Assembly: GCF_026914185.1 (NCBI RefSeq) | Contig: NC_070569.1 | Coordinates: 5,766,001-5,830,000, forward strand | DNA: 64,000 nucleotides | DNA from: Puccinia triticina | Taxonomy: Eukaryota; Basidiomycota; Pucciniomycetes; Pucciniales; Pucciniaceae | Direction of reading: 5' to 3' | The notes under the pieces: generated by a model | Database searches by the model: none | The model's input: only the letters and a program-made list of their open reading frames with translations | Told to the model about the DNA's origin: nothing | Position numbers and translations under genes: made by a program | In this document: positions 54,956-64,000 of the stretch, piece after piece | How positions within the stretch are numbered: the first letter of the stretch is position 1 | Layout: every line of letters starts with the position of its first letter

Positions 54956-56198
54956 TCAGCGTTCAACCGTGGCTTTGTCCAATTTGTGAGCAAACTCAGT
55001 GAGTTCATGGGAGCGCCAAGGTAAGTGAATTCGAGAGAGGTCCCCTGCTCCGTCTTCTTCTGTGTCAGAGGTGCAAGCGGGATCCATGAAAATGTGAATT
55101 ACACTTGTAGGGAGAGACAAGGCCACACAGGTATCCACACGACGATTGCTCAACTGCAGATATGCATGATTCAAAGCAAATCAGAGGGTGAAAGTCAGAG
55201 ACATTTTAGCTTCTGTGAGCAACAAGAAAACACACCTGTTTTTGCCTTTTGCTTCGAGTTTCACGGGCAGACTTTGACTGACGCCAAGTGGGGTTGCGAG
55301 AAGATTGTTGGAGATCGGCATGGCGCCCATGTACCCAAAGAAATAGGACCTTTTGACCGTTAGAAAATGTATCGTCGGTGGGTGAGATGGCGAATTTGTG
55401 CAAAAGACCGTTATTTTTGGCAAAAGTCCAATGCTTCCAGATCATACTTGCAAACCACTCGTTGTAAGGAGATCCTGGGGATTCATACCATGCAAAACTA
55501 ATATGCTGGATATTCACGGCGGCAAGATCTTCAATGAAAAATTGTCGGCAGATGATCGGAATACATTTGATTCTCCCCGCAACCTCAAGGTCTGAAAGAT
55601 TGTGTTTGGTGAGGTACAAGCGGAAGCGGGCAAGAATTGCATCGTTAGTGTATGCCTCGTTTGCCTTCTGCTTGAACGTGGAAAGCTGTGATTGGGGTGG
55701 CAAAGGCGGGAGGTCGCTCTTGGCAGCGTCGATTCCAAGCAAAACCCTTGTGAAGTCGTAGAGGGATCGAGTGAATGCAGAGTTAGCAGATGAAATACCA
55801 CTCGCAACAAGCTGTGAGTGGAGGTTAGTGACAGTGGTTTGCATAAGTCCGTTCTTGAGGCTGGGATGATGGGTCTTCATCTTGGTGATCGGAAGAGGTT
55901 GATCTGATAGTGTGACGATCAAAGGAGTGAGGGAGAAAGTGGAAATGGTGGTGTGGTTGGCAAAAAAATCAACACCCGGTGGCCAAGCACCCAGACATTG
56001 GGGATCTGTTGTACATGGTTGATTTGGACGCAGAAAATCCCCTTTCATTGATGTAGCCGCCCAAGATGAACCGGTCCCTTGTGGCGGAGGGATGAAGGGC
56101 TCATGGGTGGAAATTTCAAGCCCATGGTGTCCAATGAACAATTGGACATTTGGACGATCGTCCAAGTTGTCCTGAGGGGGTGAAATTTTGAGAGGCAA
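54956..56198 (-). CDS. Unknown protein of the Tnp2 cluster, 386 aa, two exons
   Basis: Exons 56198-55236 and 55153-54956 (963 + 198 nt), intron GT-AG of 83 bp, frame kept, stop TGA. I do not recognise a family. Features: an N-terminus with NLDDRPN, encoded by one of the 16-bp palindromes; a Pro-rich first third; a helical middle (DFTRVLLGIDAAKSDLPPLP; NDAILARFRLYLTKHNLSDL); a Lys/Arg-rich stretch just before the splice (SKSARETRSKRQKQ) that could bind DNA; and an acidic part at about 350 (SDTEEDGAGDL). No signal peptide or membrane segment. It is divergently oriented to the Tnp2 gene, 678 bp away, so both could share a control region with the palindromes. A role as an accessory, DNA-binding transposon protein is inference. 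Confidence 0.75.
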
Positions 56199-56443
56199 AG
56201 ATGGTCATGAGTTTTTGCAAAAAAAATGCATTGCAGAGTATGTATTTAGATTCTGAAGCGAGGTGGTTTATGTTTTGGAAATGACTTGGACGATCATCCA
56301 AGTTGTTAAAGACCTTGGACCATCGTTCAAGTCAAACTCTGGCAATAAAATTGACTGCCATGGCTATCATTCTCTTAGACAATGTGCCTAAGAAGAAGGC
56401 GGTGCGGTAATTTGAAAAAGGAACAACTTGGACGATCGTCCAA
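56150..56443. promoter_or_regulatory. Four 16-bp palindromes upstream of Tnp2 (TTGGACGATCGTCCAA)
   Basis: Copies at 56150-56165, 56286-56301 (one change), 56315-56330 (two changes) and 56428-56443 (perfect). The first lies inside the start of the 386-aa gene and the others in the divergent intergenic region. In plant CACTA elements repeated subterminal motifs are bound by a TnpA-type protein; these palindromes are candidates for such sites. Confidence 0.75.
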
Positions 56444-56876
56444 AGCGTCCGGAAATGCTAGCAATGATAATCCCTTGGTTGGATGTTTAACCCCCAGCAT
56501 ATGTAGTACATGGCGAGTGGATCATGGCCCGTTGAGCTCCTTGAATTCACAGGGATTCAAGGATATCAGCCGGACGCTTGTGCCATTGCGCCAGCGGGAT
56601 GGCAAAAATGTACAAACATGTGTGTGTGTACATATGTAAATTTTGGGCGCCCAGGAGCTGTTGCACATACGTAGAAAATGCACCCAAACCTTGCATTCAT
56701 GCCAGTGCTGGTGTTTGCCGACAACCAGGAATTCATTCAACCTTCCAAACATCCCTCTTGTCGGTCAGCATAATCACACTCAACCACATACTCCAACACC
56801 ATCTGTGAGTACCTCCTTGTCCTTTCCTCGCCTCAACAGCATGTAGCAATGATGGTAACGGTATGCATCTCAGGTT

Positions 56877-59800
56877 ATGCGCGTTTGTAGCTGCGAGGAA
56901 TTTGGTTGTGGGCAAAAGGTTTACCGTGACAGCAATGGAATTGAGCGGATGGGTGTTCCGTTGTCAGATGTGAGTTTTCGAAGACACAAAAGGTTGGCTA
57001 ATTTGACCGGCATACTGGGAAGTAGACGGCTCAATAATCAAGAAACTACCCCCCATCCGCGGCCCCTCTCCACGGCCTCCGGAATACAAGCCGCTGAATC
57101 TCAAATCCCAATCCCGGACGCCGTCAACCAGGACAACCGCCCAGAAGGCCCAAGCAGCAACTCGGCCGTATTCGTTGCGAGATCCCAATCAGACACTGAA
57201 AATCCCAGGCGCGATCCCAACGACACACATAGCGTTCCACAGACGCAGGAAAACCACCATCTAGACCCAGGGCTGCGATTCATAGATCCACATTCCCTCC
57301 ATGTGTTACTTCAAGCCGCTCGCTTCCACTTTGAGGATTATATGAGTGAAGAGGCGTGTGAGCGGTTCCTGGCTGACGAGAAACAAAAGTTATCTCGCTT
57401 GGGTACCAGATTCGGCTTCAAAACATCGATCATGTTGAAAAACATCCCAGCTTCAATGAGTACTGTAACATTGCATCTTGGGTTGGACTGTTTTTTTCAG
57501 GAGCAGGCGACTTGTCCAAAATGTTGGACGCTCTACGAAGCCATTCCAGATTCTGCTAGTTGGGCGAAGCAAAGACTTCACGCTACATTGACGACTCGCT
57601 GTACGGCCAAATTCTTCACATCCGCCAGGAGCCTCTCTGCGTCAAATGAACAAGAGCCTCGGAAGTGCGAAGAGCCAGTTTTCAAGGAATTCGTAGCCTC
57701 CGGGAAACCAGCCTGGCGACCAATTAAAAGTTTCTGCTATCAGAGGCTGAGAGACTGGCTGAAGAGGAAGCTTCTCCTTCAGGACTTTGAGGACCTGATC
57801 GAAGCGCCTTTGAAGTATACGAGTCAAGACGGTGTCATGCGGGATATATGGGACGGTACCGTATGGAAGACTTTCAAACATCCCAGCACAGCCTTGGAGC
57901 CTTACACACGCACTTCTGGAAACCTGGTATTTAGCCTCTACGTCGACTGGTTCAATCCTCATGGGAATAAGATAGGTGGAAAGTGTTTGGAGGCTGGCGC
58001 TGTAACCTTAGTCTGTCTTAACTTGCCTCCAGGAGACTGCTATCTAGAGCAAAATATTTTCCTGTTTGGAATCACTCCGGGCCAGCCCTCAGCCGATCAC
58101 ATACACAATGTCCTTCAACCGCTGGTGACGGAGTTCTTGGAATTTGCTGATGGAGTTGCATTCGAACAAACGTCACGCTTTCCCGGTGGAAGAACGATCC
58201 GCGCAGTTCTACTCCCATTGATAGCCAATCTCCCAGCACTGAGAAAGGTGGCCGGATTTGCGTCTCATTCAGCCACTCTGTTCTGTTCTTTGTGTAAGCT
58301 TACTCGTCCGCAGATCAATGTTTATGATCCGTCAAAATTTCCTCCCCGGAATCATGAAGATCACATTGAGTGGGCTAGAAAATGGCTCGATAGCCCTGAT
58401 AGTACGCGCAGGAATGCCATCGTCAAAGACAAAGGTGTCCGCTGTAGCCCGTTGAACAAATTACCATACTGGAGGCCCCTGGAATACTCTAGTATTGATG
58501 TTATGCATGCTTTAATGCTGGGCGTGCTCAAAGACCATTCTCTCTTGTACTTTGGGTTGGCAGCTACTGGGAAGAAGCTCGAGGCCGATCTGAAGAAGAT
58601 GCGAAAAATTCAACCGAGCAAACAAGAGGCCGTGTTTGAGGTGTTACTTGAAAGGAGAACTCAGAGCAAAAAACGTCCCGCCAAAGACGACGAACATCCA
58701 GCAAAACGCCGCTTAAAAACAGAAAATGTTCTAGCTTTGGCCGCAACAAGTGCAGACAACCTTCCAGCAACACGCCCACAAGGAAATTCTTCCCGAGGAA
58801 CACAAGCTTCCGGCGCCACAGTTCATCAGTACAGCCTACGAGCGCGCCTCACCAGCCAAAAAGGAAGTGTTTCAAGCCAAGCAACCATAAATCCGTGCAA
58901 GGAATCTGCCCGAGCATCACGTCATTCTCTTGGGGGAAGCTTGGCGAGCGAAGCGGACACTCACGACGAGGAGGAAAGCACGCCGGAGAGGCAGTTAGAC
59001 GATCAGATGCCGCGCTTGCTCCCTGAAGAACTCGAGTGTGTTCGGCGGGCTATTGAGCAAACTTGCCTACCGTCGTGGGTTGACTGCCTGCCTCTCAAAT
59101 TAGGCGCCGCAAGTGCAGGTTCACTGAAAGCAGCCGAATGGGGAATCTTGTACACTGTGTTTTACCCTCTTGTCTTATTGCCTCAATGGGACCTTTGTGA
59201 GGAAAACAATCATTGTAAAGTGTTAGCCAAAAGCTTGGTGAAAATCGTTCACATCATCCATCTGTTGAACCATCGGATGATCACCAGTGCACAGTTAAAC
59301 TCCATCCGCAAGGCAATCGAGCAGTACAGGAAGCACACGCTTGAGAGCTGGCCGACAGTTAAATCAAAGCCAAACATCCATATTCTCCAACATTTCCCGG
59401 AAGTAATTGAACGCTTTGGGCCACCAGCTTCGTATGCCGCATGGGCCCAGGAGCGCTTGAACGGACTCCTTGGGAAAGCCAAAACCAATAATCATTCCGG
59501 TCAGCAATTCACTTGGTTCTGATTCTGGATGTGTGGCAATTGACTAACATATTGTGATCCGGATCCAGGTGTTTTGAGCGAGACATTGTTTCGCCGATGG
59601 ATGCAGCGGAGTACATTTAAACGCTTGAGTGAGCTTACTGATAGGAACGTTTGTGGCGTCAGTGCGGGGACAAGGCCAACGGTTTCTCAAACAGTGCTCC
59701 CAGGTGAATTATATGCCAACTGGAGAGATCATCTGAACAAATACCCTCCATACTCATCGTCCCAATGGATTCGCGAAGCATCGGAAAGGAATTCAAACAC

Positions 59801-60307
59801 GTCCACAATTTTAAATCCTTTGGTGACCTTGCAGCCAAGCTTTAAGGATGCACAAAAGAAGAATTACACTGTTGAAAAGGACCATAAAGGCAACTCCTAC
59901 ATTCACTTTAGGTTGGGAGGAAAGAACCAGTTTGGAAGTATCCAAACAATCTTCACCTCTGAGCAGTTTCCTAACGCCACATGGGTACATGTGGCCCTCT
60001 TTGCGGAACTGGACAAGAAGGACGCGCATATCAATCCGTACCGAGAGGTTTTGAGGCTCCACTACCAACTTCTTGTCCGATCTAACACTCCTCAAACACT
60101 TGTGTTACCCACCAAGGATATCATAGGACATGTGGCAGTAATGACAAATCCTTCAGGGGTCTTTGGCGTGAACATTGAAACCATTTCAGTGGCCTTAGTC
60201 CATCATTGGGTGAGTGAACCCCTGGTATCATGCCGTTGTATCCCCCTCATTCTCATTGGCGTCCACTGATGCATAAGCTTTAACCTCAGGGCGTGACAAG
60301 GGATTGA
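56877..60307 (+). CDS. Tnp2-type (CACTA/EnSpm) transposase, 1093 aa, three exons
   Basis: Exons 56877-59499, 59569-60209 and 60290-60307 (2623 + 641 + 18 nt). Introns are GT-AG; the first contains TTGACTAAC as branch site and its splicing restores a continuous SGVLSETLFRRWMQ. The protein starts with a Cys cluster (CSCEEFGCG) and has the Tnp2 core: LVFSLYVDWFNPHGNKIGGK and VCLNLPPGDCYLEQNIFLFG (about residues 350-400), a Cys-x2-Cys SLCKLTRP (about 472), and SIDVMHALMLGVLKDH (about 540-555), which matches the D-x-M-H-x-L-x-L-G signature of the family. A hydrophilic insert with KKRPAKDDEHPAKRR (about 597) may be a nuclear signal. Length is usual for basidiomycete Tnp2 proteins. All features suggest an intact transposase acting on CACTA-type ends in the nucleus. 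I could not locate the element ends. Confidence 0.9.
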
Positions 60308-60374
60308 CAACATCCAACGGTTTCTTCGCTGGACGTATTGCGGAACTTGACACACAACCCTTGGCCCCTGGGAC

Positions 60375-60493
60375 TTGGACAATCGTCCAAACCACCATTC
60401 CTCCCCAGTTGGACGATTGTCCAAGTTTCCAAACCTTCCCACTTGGACAATCGTCCAAGTTTCCGGCCAATGGCCATTTGGATGCTCGTCCAA
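60375..60493. promoter_or_regulatory. Four 16-bp palindromes downstream of Tnp2
   Basis: TTGGACAATCGTCCAA (60375-60390), TTGGACGATTGTCCAA (60409-60424), TTGGACAATCGTCCAA (60443-60458) and TTGGATGCTCGTCCAA (60478-60493), spaced 34-35 bp, starting 68 bp after the Tnp2 stop. None was noticed inside the 3.4-kb transposase gene. Regular 34-bp spacing (about three helical turns) suggests cooperative binding on one DNA face. Confidence 0.75.
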
Positions 60494-60992
60494 ATCTCCC
60501 TCAGCCTCCCTCTTTTGCCGTACGTGTCGCCGGCAACTTGTTCCACAGCCTCCAACCCTTTCCAAACATTTCCAACTTTCAAAACCCCCCTACATGTTTC
60601 TTTCTCTCAGCTTCTCCGCCCCACTCCCCCTCTGACGCAGTCCCTCTCTACAACCAATCTGTAGAAATGCTACCTACCACAAGATGTACGCCCATTTCTA
60701 TTCCTCCCCCGTTTTGTTCCATTTCTACATCTTCCGCGGCGTGGTTCTCAAACTACAGCAATGTTGTAATTTCAATATATCTACCACCCCCTCCGATCCT
60801 CCCTAAGACTTTGGATATAGATTTAACTTTTGACAATCTCACTGCATGATAAGATGTGTCCGGCACAGCCCATCCTCTACTCTGAAGAGCATCTCCACAT
60901 GTTTCAGTAGACCCTGTGCGGTGTTTGGTCTTCAGACTGCCATCTGCCAGCCAGCAGGCTTTCAAAAATAAATAAGAGCTCCCCCAGCCTTA

Positions 60993-61522
60993 ATGGATAT
61001 CTCTTGTGCCTGCCCCCATTCAAGCCTCCCGCAAGATTTCCCAACTGATACCCCTGCGAGCTCCTCAATGTGTTCCCACCCGGAGTCTTCCAAAAAAAGA
61101 GATTTGGATGGTTCTTGGTCCAATCACCTGACTCAATCCCAAAAGCAATGGATTTACGGCGTAATTGATTCCATGAAATCCTTGGTCAATACCAAGTTTG
61201 AACCAGACAACGACCCCAGGACCCCCCTCCAAAAGGCACTGGATGACAATCATGTGCTGAGGCACATTAACATTTACTACAATGGTGCAAGACAGGAAGC
61301 CGTATCCATGCGGTTGAGTGATCAATTCCCTGACCTTTACTCTCTCTGGGTAGCTCGCCGGGCCAAGCTCAGCAGAGGTTAGTCATTCTCCTGCAAAAAC
61401 CCCCGGGACACACTTCTGACTATTCTTTCCAAGCAGGAATCCCCGTCAAGAAGGAATTCAACATAGTATATTGTTTGGCCGTTCAGAGAGGTGAAATCCC
61501 ACTGGCCAAACATGACAATTGA
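60993..61522 (+). CDS. Small unknown protein of the Tnp2 cluster, 156 aa, two exons
   Basis: Exons 60993-61377 and 61437-61522 (385 + 86 nt = 157 codons with stop). The intron has GTTAGT and CAAGCAG borders, is 59 bp long and keeps frame. The protein starts MDISCACPHSSLPQDFPTDT, has a basic SSKKRDLDGSW stretch, a Trp-containing helical middle (SQKQWIYGVIDSMKSLVNTK) and ends CLAVQRGEIPLAKHDN. No known domain is recognised. It follows the palindromes in the same direction as Tnp2, and faces the 457-aa gene tail to tail. Confidence 0.65.
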
Positions 61523-61967
61523 TACAAATAGATGAAGCTTTCTCCAGAACATCTATTTACAAACCCTACCCCTCTGGCGCCTCACTCCTCTTCATTGATA
61601 AACACGTATATATACACACAAATGAAATCAAATGAAAAACTACTATGTAAATCTATAGCAGGGAAAACTCTGACCACGATTTACCACATCCTTAAGTTAT
61701 GTTGAGCTTTTATTGGCCCACATTTCCATACAAATACATCAAGTCATGTTATAAGTCGTACTTTTCCCCATCTCCTACGCCGTTGTGAATGATAAGCAAA
61801 ACCAGATCGCCCATCATTATTCCCCCGGCTGTCCTATGAAAATTCAGACTCCTCTATCTCTATCCACCTCATCCCTGCCCGTCACATGATTCCCAATCAA
61901 GCCCAAATATCCAAATGTCTCAGTGGCAATCATAAAATTTTAGGTTTAACTGACTGGACACATACCT
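61523..61967. other. Convergent 3' regions, no gene
   Basis: AT-rich sequence between two convergent genes, with AAATGAAATCAAATGAAAAA and other words suited to polyadenylation. Nothing else is recognised. Confidence 0.4.
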
Positions 61968-63504
61968 TCATCCAGACATTTGAACTTCTGGACCTGAGGA
62001 GCCTGCCTGTTTGCTGGCCGCCGGTGCCGCCTGTTGCGGCCCGGTTGAACGACTGCTTCCCTGGACCGGGGGGCGGTGATTTGATGCGCCAGATGATTTT
62101 TCCAACATCTCATTTGCCAGCTTATCGAGGTCCATGCGTTCACTCGCGATATGTTCTGCGTGGAATTCGCCAACTTCTTGTAAATAGTTATCCCCATATG
62201 CGTCGCGGGGGTAGCAATTGGGTACAGTTTGCTCGGTCCGTTCTTCAGCGGTAGGGCTTCGGGTGTCTTTGCGGTCCAACAGGCCTTTTACCAACATCTT
62301 CTTTTGAGGGGTTTTGGCACGCTGCAATGCAGCACGGTCAATACAGCGAATTATGTTTTCCATTTGCGCGCTCCGCCAGTATGCTGTGATTCGTCGAGGC
62401 AAGGAGTTCACATCGTCTTCTTCAAAGTCCGAGACTGCATCTGGATCACAAAGTAAATGCCCCAGAATCTTCTTTGTGGGGTAGAGGGATAGGAAGGTGT
62501 CCGCGCGGAGGTTGGCAATCTGATATAATTAAAGCCACATTCTTTCAATTAATCATGTTGTTCCAAGCGGGTCATGAGGACAAACGGAATGCACCTATCT
62601 TACCTTTCTCTTTGTAGATCGAACATACTGGGTGCGCTTCCTCTGTGCGACCACAACAGCTGGGGTGACCTGAGCCTTCAACCTAGTCAACCCTTGGTTG
62701 CTGACCCATTCGAAAAATCGTGTTTTGATTCCGGGAATTGCTGACTCAAGAACTTCAACATTGATGCGTTTCGCCCATGGCAGCCAGTGCCAAACCGTAA
62801 TGTCTGCCATAACTGTGTTCCATAAGCAATCCCGTACAAACGGTGCATTCCAGTCAAAGGTGAAGCGGGGAAACCCATGCTTGGCTAGATTGGCTTCCAT
62901 CTCCCTCTTCACATGGATCGAGACAGCTGAGGTCGTGTTAACGGGAGAAGCTCGGAAAGTCACAGGTACAAGGCAAGTTTTAAGTAATTCCATCTCAGTC
63001 TTCCGGATGAGTTTGATCTCCTGTTCATTTGCTTGCGGGTGCTTCTTCGTTGCTTCTTCCAATCGCTGACTAAAGGCTTCCTTTCGGCGCTCTCTCCAGG
63101 TGTCCCAATTCGCGAGTTCCTCTACAGTTACAGAAGTCGGAAGATCTTGTGGCTTTGCGTTGGGTGGTAGCCCCATCATGGCCCGAGTGAATGTTTGAAG
63201 ACTCCGTAGAACTTTGTCCCGATGATGAGGCTTCTCATCAGCTGCCCGCGTAATGATCCTAGACAAGTCCTGATTGGTTTGTCGGTCCTGAGTGCGGGCC
63301 TTGGTGGCCCTTCGGCGACGGCTGCTGCCTTCAGCTAGGGTTTCCAGCGGGACATCTGTAAACATAATTAAAAGCAAAACTCATTAGTCATCAGATTTAG
63401 CACACATCGGTACTTAGAGAGAAACAGCGATTACCTCCAACCGCTCTTTCAGTCAAACCGGGATCCACAGCTGCCTCCGTAAAGAAGATGTCATCAATAT
63501 CCAT
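61968..63504 (-). CDS. Unknown protein of the Tnp2 cluster, 457 aa, three exons
   Basis: Exons 63504-63435, 63355-62604 and 62519-61968 (70 + 752 + 552 = 1374 nt). Both introns (79-84 bp) are GT-AG and in frame. The protein starts MDIDDIFFTEAAVDPGLTER, then has a basic SRRRRATKARTQDRQ patch (about 34-48), a long helical region (NWDTWRERRKEAFSQRLEEA), a well-structured middle (AKHGFPRFTFDWNAPFVRDC; TVWHWLPWAKRINVEVLESA), a second basic patch RKRTQYVRSTKRK at about 260-273, a helical part (LPRRITAYWRSAQMENIIRC) and a disordered Ser/Pro/Gln-rich tail. I recognise no family. Two Arg/Lys patches suggest nucleic-acid binding. Because it is intact beside an intact Tnp2 it may be a second transposon protein, functionally like TnpA; that is inference. 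Confidence 0.8.
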
Positions 63505-64000
63505 GACAAAAAACCGCGACGCTTGCAATCCGGGGGCGGCGATCCAACTACTAAAGGCTAGACAGGTAACGGGTGAGAAGTTGAGATGGTGTTGAGACTA
63601 CCGGCAAGTGTACTTAGTGTACTTGATGGATACACTACAGCTAATCAAGTACCAGGTCAACAGGGGCACATGCTCATTTTTGCGGCTTGACCCGGCAATT
63701 GAAATACTCCAAATCATCACTGAAAGGGGGACGCAAAGCCCGCACAACTTCCAATGAACTTCTTGAATTCAATTGGCTGCATGGAAGTTACATTCAACCA
63801 GGGCAAACTGCCTGTCTACCATCGTTTGTGTTATCTTATGTATCTGCATTTGTTCGTGTAAGGTATTTCCCACCCCAATGGATCACACTGCCTTAGTATG
63901 TACTCAAAATCACAGGGCATCCCATGTTGGTGGCGGTGGTCGGCTCCAGGAGATATGATTCTCAATGTATAACCAGAAAGCCAACCCCAAGCACCAGGAG
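63505..64000. other. Right edge: AGTGTACTT repeats and an unassigned open stretch
   Basis: At about 63605-63650 AGTGTACTTAGTGTACTTGAT and ACACTACAGCTAATCAAGTACC form an imperfect inverted pair with CACTAC and TTAGTG words, of possible relevance to CACTA ends. A forward frame at about 63687-63896 (ELLEFNWLHGSYIQPGQTAC) could be an exon but has no recognisable domain and runs near the window edge. Confidence 0.35.

Noticed and set aside
54599..55024. 141-codon Pro-rich gene
   Set aside because: Most of it aligns with the LTR of gypsy B, and its right part overlaps, in antisense, the supported last exon of the 386-aa gene.
63605..63650. CACTA terminus of the Tnp2 element (CACTAC, TTAGTG words)
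   Set aside because: I found no matching end on the left side and no 3-bp duplication, so the boundary cannot be supported.

Overview
The window is nuclear DNA of a basidiomycete, most likely a rust fungus (Pucciniales). Support: host-type genes with many short GT-AG introns (about 50-110 bp), a basidiomycete-style Tnp2 (CACTA) transposase, chromodomain Ty3/gypsy and Ty1/copia elements, and repeat-dense AT-rich DNA in which transposons sit inside transposons. The species cannot be named from sequence alone.

Layout. 1-1072: left-truncated reverse-strand gene for a Lys-cluster/Pro-rich protein. 2464-8729: degenerate hAT transposon (hAT-1) split by a small TA-flanked MITE and by a Helitron (4306-6820) that carries an intron-containing fragment of a CBS-domain (Mug70-like) gene. 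8730-13100: repeats without convincing genes. 13231-14668: intact nine-exon gene for a 246-aa predicted secreted protein with eight cysteines. 14.9-20 kb: MITE nests, including a Mutator-like foldback element inside a MITE and a hAT MITE with an 8-bp target duplication. 20074-26387: reverse-strand gypsy retrotransposon (gypsy A) inserted into a 44-bp dyad satellite. 27.3-32.2 kb: satellites, MITEs and a 1.1-kb CACCAGGGG-ended element. 32184-45385: a 13.2-kb reverse-strand gypsy (gypsy B) containing two solo LTRs, a very young deleted copia and a MITE. 45618-50150: second degenerate hAT (hAT-2) with a second Helitron of the same family in one of its introns. 51181-53695: intact six-exon SNF2 helicase gene. 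53876-54950: diverged solo LTR related to gypsy B. 54956-63504: a cluster of four intact spliced genes around a Tnp2 transposase, with eight copies of a 16-bp palindrome flanking the transposase gene.

How the parts work together. Three units look functional: the secreted-protein gene, the SNF2 gene and the Tnp2 cluster. In all of them every proposed splice junction keeps the frame and the summed exons are exact multiples of three. Most other coding sequence is dead transposon: nonsense codons are mostly TGA where CGA would be expected, and catalytic codons are lost in gypsy A (RT YIDD to YIDN, integrase Glu codon to TAG). The most novel items are the Helitron pair with shared ends, the Tnp2 cluster with its palindromes and three unknown partner genes, the unusually long tRNA-Tyr-derived primer-binding region of gypsy B, and several unrelated satellites that share a 40-46-bp period and dyad symmetry.
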